This document shows positions 49,926 through 62,690 of a stretch of 64,000 bases of DNA, in pieces. The notes beneath the pieces were generated by a model that was not told where the DNA came from, ran no database searches, and worked only from the letters and a program-made list of their open reading frames with translations. Source of the DNA: Merluccius polli. Its lineage: Eukaryota; Chordata; Actinopteri; Gadiformes; Merlucciidae. Both the position numbers and the translations under genes were made by a program. Numbering within the stretch: the first letter of the stretch is position 1; every line of letters begins with the position of its first letter. The stretch spans positions 140,001-204,000 of the forward strand of contig JAOPHQ010004854.1 of assembly GCA_030340625.1 (NCBI GenBank), written 5' to 3'.

Positions 49926-52900
49926 CACAGCAACCAGGTGAGCAACACATCAGGTGTCACCAAGGAAACAGGGTATAAGACGGACCTTTTAGGATTGTTG
50001 GATACAAATACCAATTTAGACTGAGATGAGGTGAGAGGTGCAATTCTCCCAAATTCAGAGAAAATAATACACTGTTTTGCTTGACAGCAGAAAAAGATCT
50101 CATAATGAGAGGTTTGTTGAAGCAGCATTATATAACTTTTTCATAGAAATATTATTGATGAATCAATTTGGTCTGTGGAGAACCTATGGGGGTGGGGGGT
50201 CTCAGAGGTCATCATAGTAGAGAGGAAGTTAAAAAATGTTGTAGCTAAAGCGACAGCGGCTGCTGTGAAAGTGGCACGCTGCAGGGTTGAGTTGTAATCA
50301 ATCAACTTAACTTATTATGTACACAAAATATATGGAATATACATTGATGTTCCAACACATTATCATGACAAGCAGACATCCTTGGACCACGACGCCGTTG
50401 CATCCGTATCTTGTATTGTAGCCTAGACTTATGCTGGGATCAGACTACACAAATTCAGCCCGACATGATTTTGCCATCCCAGACAATCTTGAAATCGTGA
50501 ACGTTGGGATGTCGGATCGGGCTGTCCCCCGTGTAGTGTAGGTCACGGTCGAAAGCTTGCGATGCGGCGTCTGGGATGCACTACGACACCCCGACGCCCC
50601 AATGTAAAGACAAGCGTGATTGATTTTGTTATTACCGTTGTCGTATTGTCTGACAACTCCTATGACGTGTAAATGAATTCAATATTGACCCCTCCTCCTC
50701 AATCCCAGGTGAACTTGGCGCTAGGTCGTGAAGACGGAAAGCGTCGCAGTCAAATGTGTAGTGTGCCCTGTCTGCAGCCCGCATCACGGCAACATTTCAT
50801 GATGCAATAATTGCCTAATTTGACATGGTGACCATTGTGAAAAACAAAAATTTCATATAGTCTGATCCTGGCATTAAAGTGCGTGCACCTTTGCGCCTGT
50901 ACGACGGCAAACGCGATCGGTCAAGGTGAGATGACTTGCGACGTTAAGATTTGACGAGTGGTGTCGTGTATGCCTAGCTTATCATGTTTGTCTCCATGTT
51001 GTGTGTGTAACGTATGTCGTGTGTGTAACATACCCAGCAGCCACCGCGTGGGGGCCTCCTCGGTCCTCAGGGCCGGCAGGGGGAAGTTTCGCCGCACGTC
51101 CGGCGAGCTGCGAAACTCGTACTGAGACGCCGTGAACATCTCCCCCTCTGGTTTGCCATTGGCATGCCCATGTGGGAAGAGAAGTATAGAGAAGTATAGA
51201 GCTATAAGATGAAGTATAGAGAAGTATAGAGATATAAGATTAAGTATAGAGAAGTATAGAGATAAAAGATGAAGTATAGAGAAGTATAGAGATATAAGAT
51301 GAAGTATAGAGAAGTATAGAGATAAAAGATGAAGTATAGAGAAGTATAGAGATATAAGATGAAGTATAGGTAAGTATAGAGATATAAGATGAAGTATAGA
51401 GAAGTATAGAGATATAAGATGAAGTACAGAGAAGTATAGAGATAAACGATGACAACTTGCATGCGAGTTACCCAGTGTTTGATGGGTTTAATATTCATGA
51501 AAAAGGGTATTTTTGGAGAAATGTTTTCTATATTTTCTTATCTTCTTCATGTATGATATCAAAGAGGAGGCGTGCAGTGATTCAAACTTGAACAAAAATA
51601 ATCATAATTAGTGCACAAATGGCAGTCCACTCCAACTGTTTTTGTTTTGGTATGAATTCATCTGCAAAAGGGAATTATTTGAAGCGCTTTTCATTCATTC
51701 AAATTCTCAACAGGGTTTCTTCATCCAATGAGGACAAAGGATATTGGTGTGTGGTTGTGTGTGTGTTTGTGTGTGTGTGCTATCAGCAACATAGTAGGTG
51801 TAACAAGAGGGCATATTCCCTGTAAAGATACTAAGAAGATAATGTATGGAGTGTATTTATTACCTATTAGGAGGCCCGTGAAGCCCTTGGCAGGATCGTA
51901 TGGACACCTGTCTTTACCATCCTCCAGGCCTGACGAGAAGTTGAACCGCTCTGAGTCCTTGTAGGGGAAGAGGACAGGAATAAAATAAAATGAAATAAAA
52001 TAAAATAAAACAAAACAAAACAAAACAAAACAAAATAAAATAAAATCCAATTTAATTCAATTCAGTTAAGTACAACTTCAATTCCCTTCCATTCTTTTCA
52101 TTTCAATTCAATTTAGTTCCTATTTAATTCAATTCAATTCAATTCAATTATTGGTACCCAATAGAAGTTGGTGAATAAATCATAATAATTGCCATGGTTT
52201 CACTATGGTTCCCTGTCATTAGGGTCAGCTATTGTTATTCAGGGGGTTGCTATTTGTTAAAACATTCCAAACATTTAATTGATTACAACCCCTACTCTAC
52301 TACTGTGCTGTCCACATGACCGGCACTGACAGAACCCCAACTGTCCTCAAGTCCCCCTGAACACAGACGTGGTATCAGGACGTTTCTTACAATGTAAGCA
52401 CACAGGGGCCTGAAGGCGTGGGTTCCACACACGTACAGGTGAGTGGTGTTGTAGCGCTGCAGGAAGCGGATGTGATTATAGCATTCTGTCTGCAGGGGAA
52501 CAGGAAAGAGAGAGAGGTTTTAAAAAAGGCTTGAGAACAGCAGGGCAAGTCACTTCATGTATAAAGGATGCAATTATTTCATGAATGGCTGTAGCTTGAT
52601 GTGAGTGTGCTTGCGTCGTGGCTATTTCAGTCCATTGACCAGGATAATCCTGTAATACACAGTGTGGCATTATGAATAAGGCGTGGGTAGTCTTACTCTC
52701 CGTACTCAAATGATGAGTCAATTAATCAATTACTTTTGGATAATTGATTATTGGTTTTAATAATTTGTTAATAAAAGAAATACTGAAATGAAATAGTTAA
52801 ATTCAACAAAATGGAAGCAAAATAAAACAACAGGGGGGCACCTGATTGTCTTTGCCTTTGTTTAGACACTGCTTCTTCTGTTCTGCCGACGCTTCCCAGT

Positions 52901-52943
52901 CAATCTGCAGACAACCACAATGACAGAGATTCAAAGAGTGAGC

Positions 52944-52975
<32 letters not shown>

Positions 52976-54718
52976 CCAGGTAAAGGAAAAGAGAAAAGAG
53001 CGGACAAGAGCAGAAAGTTAGGGGAGAGAGATTTAATAGTAATGTTATGAGTAATGGACACTGCTTGTGTGTCTTATATGTTCTGGCTGTGCAGCCAAAT
53101 AATGATACACGAGTCCCTCTCTACTAATCGGTAATAAACGTCCGGCTCCCATTTAACCCAATAGCCGCTACTAAATTGGAAAAACAAAAACAATTTTACA
53201 CGTGAGGCTCTCTGCACTGCCTTGAAAAAAGCAGAGCAGTGCACTGTGACTTTTTACTGATGCAAAGCAACCAAGGAACATCTACATTTAACCTAAATGG
53301 CGTTGGCCGCTTTTTTCTTGAGTTGACATTTTTTAAACTCGGGGCGTCCAGGGCGCTCTGCCAAAAAACGCGAGGCGCTCACGACAGAAAAAAGGTGAGG
53401 CGCTCAGCAATGCCAAAGCAGCAAGCAAAACGCTTCGGTTCCCATTACGTACAATTTCAAAATAGCCCCCGGCAGCTGCTAAAAAGTGTTCGGTGGGATC
53501 CCGGGGCCCAACGTAACAAACTCACGATGTGCGCAGTGCCCTGGCAAGACGGGGGATAACTTTGTTCCCAGGCGCTCTCATCTCACCACAGAACGCCTGG
53601 CGGGATGCTCCAAATGAGCGTTATTGGCGAAAGAGAGGGCGGGACTTCCAGTTACATGTTTTAGCGGCGAGAGAGAGATGGCGGGACTTCCAGTCACATG
53701 TTTTAGCGGCGAGAGGAGAGAGAGAGAGGGCGGGACTTCCAGTTACATGTTTTAGCAGCGAGAGGAGAGAGAGAGAGGGCGGGACTTCCAGTTACATGTT
53801 TTAGCGGCGAGAGGAGAGAAAGAGAGGGCGGGACTTCCAGTTACATTGGTTTAGCGGCGAGAGGAGAGAAAGAGAGGGCGGGACTTCCAGTTACATGTTT
53901 TAGCAGCGAGAGGAGAGAGAGAGAGGGCGGGACTTCCAGTTACATGTTTTAGCAGCGAGAGGAGAGAGAGAGAGGGCGGGACTTCCAGTTACATGTTTTA
54001 GCGGCGAGAGGAGAGAAAGAGAGGGCGGGACTTCCAGTTACATTGGTTTAGCGGCGAGAGGAGAGAAAGAGAGGGCGGGACTTCCAGTTACATGTTTTAG
54101 CAGCGAGAGGAGAGAGAGAGAGGGCGGGACTTCCAGTTACATGTTTTAGCGGCGAGAGGAGAGAAAGAGAGGGCGGGACTTCCAGTTACATTGGTTTAGC
54201 GGCGAGAGGAGAGAAAGAGAGGGCGGGACTTCCAGTTACATTGGTTTAGCGGCAAGAGGAGAGAAAGAGAGGGCGGGACTTCCAGTTACATTGGTTTAGC
54301 GGCGAGAGGAGAGAAAGAGAGGGCGGGACTTCCAGTTACATTGGTTTAGCGGCGAGAGGCGAGACACTTCCAATAGAGGGATATCTGTTTCCGTTACATG
54401 TTTCGGATATTGCTTTGTCAAATGCTAAGTCCATATTCATTCTCCTTGTCTTTGTTGTTGTCCTTCTTGTCATGTTCTTATTCTTCTCACTCCGGAGACT
54501 GTTAACTGGAGTACACAGCTCATAGGAAGTAAGAGAACGGAAATGACGAAATGACCCCTAGGTGCTCACCGTGGCCTTGGCTGGTGCAGAGATGTTGGCG
54601 GCGTCTAGGGCATACAGAGCCCCCCGGCCTCCGACGTAAAGCAGCCCGGCCCCCTCGTCCAGCAGCAGGGTGCTGTAGTTCTGCACTGAACCCCTGAAGC
54701 GCTGGCAGCCCAGCACAC
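36810..54718 (-). CDS. sema4g: Semaphorin-4G, 5'-partial, 13 coding exons
   Basis: Type I membrane semaphorin, a plexin-ligand family involved in cell guidance. Exons, 5' to 3': 54570-54718, 52842-52904, 52391-52489, 51864-51957, 51034-51147, 49693-49847, 45150-45325, 41652-41790, 40808-41030, 40181-40296, 38783-38937, 37905-37966, 36810-37795. All phases agree, giving about 842 residues. The sema propeller shows NYSTLLLDE, RFLQRYNTTHLYVCGTHAF, KCPYDP-like RCPYDPAKGFTG, DFVGSALLKES, DDDKIYFFFTE, WTSFLKARMVC, GPYMEVQDSKW and VPEPRPGSCITD. The PSI domain (TSCYDCLFARDPFCAWD) is followed by NLTQDIIRGTRGC, an Ig domain with its Cys pair, one membrane span (SLVAVLGGLCLVLTVVLLYV) and a proline-rich tail ending RILEQRKHTQL...DESSI. 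That tail and the mrpl43/twnk neighbours single out SEMA4G among class 4. The signal-peptide exon is missing and should lie to the right. Confidence 0.92.
41341..41630. repeat. GGTGGT-rich minisatellite in sema4g intron
   Basis: Units built on GTGGTGGTGGGGTGGAGGTG vary in length over 290 bp and end 21 bp before the donor edge of exon 41652-41790. A related (CAGA)n/CAGACAGG stretch lies at 41037-41175, next to exon 40808-41030. Confidence 0.88.
42034..43506. repeat. (TTC)n, (GAAA)n and (GA)n tracts in sema4g intron
   Basis: TTC at 42036-42077, irregular GAAA-rich purine sequence at 42895-43115, then GA at 43194-43505 broken by G runs and by GTGTTACGG (43281 and 43384). The repeated GTGTTACGG shows a block duplication inside the GA tract. 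Long frames here are artefacts. Confidence 0.93.
44775..45148. repeat. ACATCGTCTCAACA tandem array touching a sema4g splice donor
   Basis: Alternating 12- and 15-bp units (CATCGTCTCAA with or without CAA) for about 370 bp, with CATCGTCACAA and CATCATCTCAA variants at the right end. The last unit merges into the donor of exon 45150-45325: on the minus strand the intron begins gtgagatgatgttgttgtg. Confidence 0.9.
45443..45474. repeat. 32-bp perfect palindrome at a CA/TG boundary
   Basis: Self-complementary sequence centred between 45458 and 45459 (GTGCGTGTACATG and its complement), with no loop, just before the CA arrays of this intron. Confidence 0.85.
45483..46016. repeat. (CA)n arrays and (GA)n tract in sema4g intron
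   Basis: CA at 45501-45534, 45570-45590 and 45656-45731, and GA at 45936-46012. Confidence 0.93.
47347..47669. mobile_element. Short inverted-repeat element in sema4g intron
   Basis: ACAGCCTTTCTCAAACTG at the left resembles the complement of the right end, GACCAACGTTTCCCAAACC. No coding capacity. It lies in the intron between exons 45150-45325 and 49693-49847. The ends are imperfect, so the call is tentative. Confidence 0.45.
48879..49105. repeat. Dispersed element, short form
   Basis: Contains TCGTTCCCAGACCTTCTCAT, CGTTATTGGCAAAAGAGAG, one copy of the CAGTTACATGGGTTTAGCGG unit, then GGATATCTGTTTCCGTTACA and CACAGCTCATAG in that order. The same blocks in the same order make up the expanded copy at 53557-54540. 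It lies in a sema4g intron. Confidence 0.7.
49108..49137. repeat. Perfect 13-bp hairpin with 4-base loop
   Basis: GTTGTGGTAGACC, loop TCCC, then its exact complement. Outer bases GAAATT and AATTTC extend the pairing with a small mismatch. Confidence 0.88.
51180..51450. repeat. 30-bp minisatellite in sema4g intron
   Basis: About nine units of GAAGTATAGAGAAGTATAGA followed by GATATAAGAT, with small variants (GATAAAAGAT). It starts 33 bp beyond the acceptor of exon 51034-51147. Confidence 0.9.
53557..54540. repeat. Same dispersed element with expanded internal minisatellite
   Basis: Between CGTTATTGGCGAAAGAGAG (about 53618) and GGATATCTGTTTCCGTTACA (about 54380) lie about 15 units of 46-49 bp built on GGGCGGGACTTCCAGTTACA followed by TTTTAGCGGCGAGAGGAGAG. 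Two unit types alternate (ACATG-TTTTAGC and ACATT-GGTTTAGC). It lies in the sema4g intron immediately 3' of the most 5' recognised exon. Confidence 0.85.
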
Positions 54719-55204
54719 CTGCACACAGGTGAGTCACAAAGAGACTTTATTCAATAGCAATGAATAATAATAACTCATTTTATTTATAAAGCGCTTTTCA
54801 CAAGTGCTGAAGAGGGCTAAAAACAGAACATACAAGTAGAGCTAAAACAGTAAAATGCGAACTAGAAACTAACTAAAACTAACTAATAACTAAAACTAAC
54901 TACAATTCCTATAAAGGAAGTTCTTTAATGTAATACAATACAACTTTATTTGAAAATTGCCTTTCACTACTCTTGGCATAGACACATATGTACATTACAC
55001 ATAGACACCAAGATTCAAGATATTACAAAGCATTAAAAAGCAGCAATATGGTCAGTAACTGGAGTTGTGCAACACATGACCATATCTGAGGTGATTTCTA
55101 TCTTGGTTTGAGGAGGCCAAATTCACTTGGGATGAAGGACTTCTTACATATTTTAGTTGCCATTGGCACCCTTTAGGTTCCATTGCCATTTATAGGGGTG
55201 CAAA

Positions 55205-55237
55205 CCCAAACGTGTAGCCATTGGCTACACGTTTGGG
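55205..55237. repeat. Perfect 15-bp hairpin with 3-base loop
   Basis: CCCAAACGTGTAGCC, loop ATT, then its exact complement. It lies beside a decayed repeat whose right end (GTTGAAAAACACTGG, about 55421) resembles hAT-type termini. Confidence 0.88.
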
Positions 55238-56186
55238 ATGGTAGCCATTGACTTTATGTTCCCAAACTTTGACTTTAGGTGGGCCACTACATTGTCATCA
55301 AGACCTTTCGCGGACCACCTCATATGTAACAGTAAAAAAATAAAGATACACATGCAGTGGCTGAGCAAAGTGTGCCAGCACCCCCTTTATATGCAAATAT
55401 TACTGCAAGAAGTACCACAGGTTGAAAAACACTGGATTAAGCACTCTTTTTGTCAACGTCAGGGCTGTATAGGGCGTGTATAAGCAGTGGTATTATGTTG
55501 TTATTTATGTGTTGTCCGAGCGGAGATCTACATGTTATGTTGAATGTGATGTGCTGTATGTCTGTGGTGAATCCCTTGCTCCACTAAAAAGACCAGAAGC
55601 CATGACGCGATTGGGACCGCTTGCGTCGATGCGTGGGTATAACCACAGTTGAACTTTGGTTAACTTTATCAACACATCGTTTGTTGCACAGTGGGCTATT
55701 TGCTAAACGACACTTAGTGAGCACTGGCAGACTCGTGTTGGGTCTAATTTCCTGTTTTGAGCACTTACAGCGGCAGTGTTGTGAGCTCCCACACGCTAGC
55801 CTAGCAGTGGGGCCATAAAATAACATTAGCCGTAAACCCAGAGCTAATCACAATTAATGGGATTAAACACCATTCATACAGCGTGGCCAATAGCAATTGA
55901 ATGATATCATGTTTATAAGTGGTAACTCTGCTCACTCTACTCTTCTTGACGCAGCATGGCTGGCTAATCGCCCTCCGCAAGGCGACAGGAGGCTGACCTC
56001 CTGTGAACTTCCACACCTCTGCAGGCCTCCCTGCTTCCATTAAAAACAAAGTAACAGTTGAACAGGTCAACCGCATCATCAGACACCACTACTGCAAAAT
56101 GATTGGAGGAAGATGAATACAGATTCTCTTATTACCGAAAGCTGGGACACGTCACTTTACAACGTTTAGCACGGTGTGTGTGTGTA

Positions 56187-56203
56187 TGTGTGTGTATATA
56201 TAC

Positions 56204-56243
<40 letters not shown>

Positions 56244-56495
56244 CATGCTCGTTTGTACTGCGATGACTCATATCCCTCTCATAAAAATAATGCGTATTAT
56301 TATTCCACTCATCATAACGCACTAATCAAGCCGAACCTCCTCTGCCCTGAACTAAAGACGGCCTTCTCACCTCACACATCATGTAGGAACACGTTTCCGC
56401 CTGTCAATCTCCCGCTCATTCTCTCAATATCCATCCTATTCCCAGCAAAAGCAACAAAGCACCACAATGATAATAATAATAATAATAACAATAAC

Positions 56496-56539
<44 letters not shown>

Positions 56540-56687
56540 ATTCAATTTAAAAGCGGCTGGGACACCTCAAGGACACTGTAGATAATACGGGCATCACTGA
56601 GTAAAACTACACACAATTAATATTCAATATGCAGTAAAAAAAACTATTCCACCGTCACAGCAAGTTTTGCTACACACAGAACTGAGA

Positions 56688-56719
<32 letters not shown>

Positions 56720-56901
56720 TTCATGGCCTCCTTTTCACAAGCTGCCCTCATTCTCAGACGGAGCGCCAGGCCTGCTGCATGTGATCAAATATATACAGTA
56801 TTAGATGTTATATGTGTGTGTATAAAAAGAGGGAGGAAGACAGTAAATTCAGTCTGCCTGTCACCCCCTACCACGCACATTTTCAAACACACAAACACCC
56901 C

Positions 56902-56946
<45 letters not shown>
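56187..56946. repeat. (TG)n, (AAT)n and (CA)n tracts
   Basis: TG at 56208-56240, AAT/AAC at 56468-56537, TG at 56690-56719, and CA at 56905-56945. An Asn-rich open frame over AAT is an artefact. Confidence 0.93.
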
Positions 56947-56949
<3 letters not shown>

Positions 56950-56989
56950 TAAAAAAGCTAGGGCAGTATGGCTGATTAGATTTGGCAGT

Positions 56990-59410
56990 ACTGGGACACG
57001 ATTGCTGCTGAGTGCCATCGCACAACGCCTCCATCCCTACACCCCCCCACCCCCACCATATCCATCCCTACACCCCCACCCCCCACCCCCATCATCTCCA
57101 TCCCTACACCCCCCCACCCCCACCATATCCATCCCTACCCCCCCCACCCCCACCATCTCCATCCCTACACCCCCCCCCCCCACCCCCACCATCTCCATCC
57201 CTACACCCCCCCCCCCACCCCCATCATCTCCATCCCTACACCCCCCACCCCCACCATCTCCATCCCTACACCCCCCCCCCCCACCATCTCCATCCCTACA
57301 CCCCCCCACCCCCACCATCTCCATTCCTACACCCCCCCACCCCCACCATCTCCATCCCCCACCCCACCCCCACCATCTCCATCCCTACACCCCCCCCACC
57401 CCCACCATCTCCATCCCCCACCCCACCCCCACCATCTCCACCCCCCCCCCCCCCCCCCACCCCCACCATCTCCATCCCTACACCCCCCCCCCCACCGTCT
57501 CCATCCCTACCCCCCCCCCCCCCCCACCCCCACCATCTCCATCCCTACACCCCCCCCCCCCCCCACCCCCACCATCCCTACACCCCCCCCCACCCCCACC
57601 ATCTCCATCCCTACACCCCCCCCCCACCATCTCCATCCCTACAACCCCCCCCCCCCCCCACCATCTCCATCCCTACACCCCCCCCCACCCCCACCATATC
57701 CATCCCTACCCCCCCCCACCCCCACCATCTCCATCCCTACACCCCCCCCCCCACCCCCCACCATCTCCATCCCTACACCCCCCCCCCACCCCCATCATCT
57801 CCATCCCTACACCCCCCACCCCCACCATCTCCATCCCTACACCCCCCCCCCCCCCACCATCTCCATCCCTACACCCCCCACCCCCACCATCTCCATTCCT
57901 ACACCCCCCCACCCCCACCATCTCCATCCCCCACCCCACCCCCACCATCTCCATCCCTACAACCCCCCCCACCCCCACCATCTCCATCCCCCACCCCACC
58001 CCCACCATCTCCACCCCCCCCCCCCCCCCCCACCCCCACCATCTCCATCCCTACACCCCCCCCCCACCGTCTCCATCCCTACCCCCCCCCCCCCCCCCCA
58101 CCCCCACCATCTCCATCCCTACACCCCCCCCCCCCCACCCCCACCATCCCTACACCCCCCCCCCACCCCCACCATCTCCATCCCTACACCCCCCCCCACC
58201 ATCTCCATCCCTACACCCCCCCCCCCCCCCCCACCATCTCCATCCCTACACCCCCCCCCCCCACACCATCTCCATCCCTACACCCCCCCCACCCCCACCA
58301 TCTCCATCCCTACACCCCCCCCCCCCCCCCCACCATCTCCATCCCTACACCCCCCCCCCACCCCCACCATCTCCATCCCTACACCCCCCCCACCCCCACC
58401 ATCTCCATCCCTACACCCCCCCCCCACCATCTCCATCCCTACACCCCCCCCCCCCCCCCCACCATCTCCATCCCTACACCCCCCCCCCCCCCACCATCTC
58501 CATCCCTACACCCCCCCCCACCCCCACCATCTCCATCCCTACAACCCCCCCCCCCCCCACCATCTCCATCCCTACACCCCCCCCACCCCCACCATCTCCA
58601 TCCCTACACCCCCCCCCCACCATCTCCATCCCTACACCCCCCCCACCCCCACCATCTCCATCCCTACACCCCCCCCACCCCCACCATCTCCATCCCTACA
58701 CCCCCCCCCACCCCCACCATCTCCATCCCTACACCCCCCCCCCACCCCCACCATCTCCATCCCTACACCCCCCCCCCCCCACACCATCTCCATCCCTACA
58801 CCCCCCCCCCCACACCATCTCCATCCCTACACCCCCCCCCCCACCCCCACCATCTCCATCCCTACACCCCCCCCCCACCCCCACCATCTCCATCCCTACA
58901 CCCCCCCCCCCACCCCCACCATCCCCCCCCCCCACCATCTCCATCCCTACACCCCCCCCCCCACCATCTCCATCCCTACACCCCCCCACCCCCACCATCT
59001 CCATCCCCCCCCCCCCACACCCCCACCATCTCCATCCCCCCCCCCGCCATCTCCATCCCCCCCCCACCCCCACCATCTCCATCCCTACACCCCCCCCCCC
59101 CACCATCTCCATCCCTACACCCCCCACCCCCACCATCTCCATCCCCCCCCCCACCCCCACCATATCCATCCCCCCCCCCCCACCATCTCCATCCCTACAC
59201 CCCCCCCCCCCCCATCTCCATCCCTACACCCCCCCCCCCCCCCCCCATCTCCATCCCTACACCCCCCCCCACCCCCACCATCTCCATCCCTACACCCCCC
59301 CCCCCCCCCCATCTCCACCCCCCCCCCCCCCCCCCCCACCCCCACCATCTCCATCCCTACACCCCCCCCCCCCCCATCTCCATCCCCCCCCCCCCCCACC
59401 CCCACCATCC
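56990..59410. repeat. 2.4-kb C-rich minisatellite
   Basis: Tandem units of about 28-40 bp built from CACCATCTCCATCCCTACAC followed by runs of 5 to over 15 C. Unit length varies mainly in the C run. Rare variants (ATATCC, ATTCCT, CCGTCT) recur at an offset of 571-572 bp. Long open frames on both strands (over 800 residues of Pro, His, Ser and Thr) are artefacts. The array lies 5' of the recognised sema4g exons. The strand composition could form i-motif and G-quadruplex structures. Confidence 0.93.
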
Positions 59411-62280
59411 CTACACCAGACCCATAATTAGTGTTATTAGTGACACCTGTGTTTGTCCTACGATGACGCCTATGTGAAAAGGGTCTATTAGTGTTTCCTA
59501 GTGATTTGTTTATAATCTTCAACGATAGAAGATGGAGGTGGAAGTCAATCAGCTACTATCTATCCCTATGGTGTGGGACATGATGGCTGATTGGTTGCTT
59601 GTTGCCAACACAACCTCTACTATGGGCCCATTGTCCATTTTCCTCTTGCTCAACGCCACACAACTACGAGTCATGGAGCTCCTTGTGGTGAGAGGTTCCC
59701 TAATATCACAAGGCGGGAATATCTCGTCACATGACACAGCCCACTTCCTAGTCTCATAGGTACAGACTGCGTGGTGACTGTCATGGTGGTGTCATGTGAC
59801 TGAGAGTAGCATGCCTACCCTCTCCGCACCACATGAGGGCACCGCCGCCGCGTGCTGTTTTTATACAGTATGTCTTTATGTGTTTTTTTAAACGTCCAAT
59901 GTGTAGAATTTAGTGGCATCTTAGTGGAACGGACTTGGCAGAAATTGAATATAATATTCATAACTATGTTTTAATTGGTGTATAATCCCATGAAAATAAG
60001 AATTGTTATGTTTTCATTAATTTAGAATGAGCCCTTTATATCTACAAGGGGAGCGGGTCCCCTTCCACGGAAGCCGCCATGTTGTACCGCCATGTTTCTA
60101 CAGTAGTCCAGTACAGACAAACTGCCCTAGTTTTACATTTTTAATCATAATCGCTGTCTTACTTGTAAGCTATGACCTATAGTTTTACAGACTAAATAAC
60201 TAAATACAATTTATAAATCTATCAAGGAACCTCATCACTTGACACTTGGCTACTCGATGCTGTCATAGACGATGACATCATTATGGAAGTACCTACTATT
60301 CAGTTTCACCACTACATGCCACTAAATCCTACATACTGCACCTTTAACTGGAGTCATACTGCTGCTTGACGGACAGCCAGCAACAGGCGCACTCACATTA
60401 GACTGTTATTATTATGTCATGTGTATGGCATACCTGTCACAGTCACAGTCCAATTACATACACACATAAAAAATGAATGACATTTTCACTTGCATAGTTC
60501 CTCCTGTCATAGAAAAAGCTTTAAAATTCTTAGAAGTCAACGATTGCACCGAGAAAAGATTAAGATCACCAACCATGGTGCTGCATCAACCATAGAAAAC
60601 ACTTTTTATTGATGAGAGTACTGGGAGAGCAGGTGACAAATGAAACACAAAATCTACAGTACATATAAAACTACTTTGTTCACATAGCAAATACCACGTC
60701 CATCTGTCAGTATTAATAGATGGCAACAGTCCTTGCTAGCATTAGTAGCAAGCTTTTGATTTATAATGTTTGAATTTAATTTTGTATGACGATGTGCTAC
60801 AGTACAACTATGGCGTATTGTTAAAAACATAGAAGGGTTAAATGTCCTGTTATTCATAATAACATTTAGAGCGGCCATGAGCCGCCGAAGGTCAGCGCAC
60901 ACCGGGGGGGATGGTGGGGGGGGTGGGGGGGGTCACATCAGTCACGTAGCAGAGTATCCTCCCTCCCACACACACACACACATACATACACACAAATACA
61001 GCCAATATTACGCAATTGGTGCTTAAAGAGACCTTCGGGGGGGGAAATCAAATTTACATTAAATGCTGCTTAGACGTCTGCAAGGCAAAGTTTCAGACGA
61101 TGTGTCAAAACAATCCTACCAGCACTACGGCCTATTCTCTGAAATCAAGCGTGAAGAGAGCGAGGGAGAGAGTTACGCTAACGCAACACACAAACATGTG
61201 ACTCACAGGAGACCAGCACAGGCCTTGGATCCGGCCATCCTATAAAAATAGGGTCTCTAATGACATAACACTGGTGAGAGGGGCTGCGGTGACGCATGTG
61301 TCCCTGGATCCCTCCACCTCTGCCTCTGCCTTCTAACGGTTCTTCTATCTCGATAAAGGTCATTTAATATCTCGATAAAGATATATATCACGATATAGCA
61401 TGTTTTCTGAAAAGTACTTTCTAATTTTTTTCATCACTTCACTGTAATGCAAAAACCAGGACAAGACAACACTTATGCCATATCACAATATTACGATATC
61501 CAAAATGTAAGACGAAATCTTATATCACGATATCGATACATCGGTATGACCCCGCCCTATTGAAGGTTGAATTCTACTTCTGCGTCGAATAGCTGCCGTG
61601 GCTCTCGGTGCGCCGGTGCATTTATGGTCCTGCGACCAAGCGGCAGCCATGACCGCCTGTTTGTGAAGTCGGTATGCGACTAACGTGTAGTTCCTCTCGC
61701 TAGGTGGTTCACGGTGGTTGGATGCAGAAAGACAATGGTAAAGAATGATTTCATTCTCAAAATACAAACCAATATTTGTTTTCTTTGTTCGGTTTGGATC
61801 TACGTGGCTAGTTCATCTCCATATTATGTATTTTGATTATTGAGTTATTTTAATAAGCCAAGCTACGGCAGTGGCCCCTTTTGGCTACGGTGGGGACCCA
61901 CGGCGACTATTCGAATCGAAGTGAAGCTAAACTTGGTCCACTAGAGGCATGGCAGCCCGCTGGCATGTGTTTTCACACACAGAAGGTCAGGGTGCATATA
62001 ACTTGTGCGCATGGGTGGTCAAAACTAAATATGCACAGCTGATAATACAAAAAGAAGCGCTTTTGCTTACCAACATTTTGTGCATTTTTTGGGACACAGT
62101 TACCTACCTAAAAATGAGGGTTTTCCTCATACAACACTGGTGAGATAGCCATTATGAAAAATGTGTTAGTGTTAATAAACAGTTGTTAACCATGTAACTT
62201 TAAACCTTTGTTCTTGGTTAAGTGAACGTGGGTTTTTTTAAGTTAGCAAGGTTGGTAAATATTTCTCTGGTTTTAAGACT

Positions 62281-62690
62281 TTCATTAATTCATCAAAATG
62301 TCAAAGAAGCAAGCCACATGGAGTAATTTCTTTGGTATTCCACCACCTTCAATGAAACACCAAACTGAACCTGAAAATATGAAACGTGTTTTCGCAGGAG
62401 GGAGCCTGGCTCCAAACAAATGATGAATGCACAGAAATGTGGTGCAAAACATGCAGTGAAAATCCCTGACTTGCGGATAAAATCAGTGCCTTTTATATCT
62501 GGACAAAAGATGTCAGTCAACCAGCTTTTGAAAAACACGATAAGAGTAAAGAGCACATGAACATAGCGCAAGCCGTGAAAATCCCTGATATCCAGACAAA
62601 AGATGTCAGTCAACCAACACGATAAGAGTAAAGAGCACATGAACCTAGCGCAAACTATTGATAATAGTCGCAGTCAGGATCAGATATCCA
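62281..62690 (+). pseudogene. TTF-type zinc-finger (hAT-related) gene fragment
   Basis: An ATG at 62298 opens MSKKQATWSNFFGIPPPSMK, followed by VFAGG, which stays in frame to stops near 62421. In the neighbouring frame WLQTNDECTEMWCKTCSE and later AFEKHDKSKEHMNIAQ resemble the TTF-type finger found at the start of hAT-related ZNF862-like proteins. A tail block of about 105 bp (AAAAGATGTCAGTCAACCA to GAACATAGCGCAA) is repeated in shortened form. Fragmentary and frameshifted. Confidence 0.45.

Noticed and set aside
56690..59477. Open frames of 821 and 913 residues rich in Pro, His, Ser and Thr
   Set aside because: They follow the C-rich minisatellite, occur in several frames and both strands, and have no non-repeat domain.
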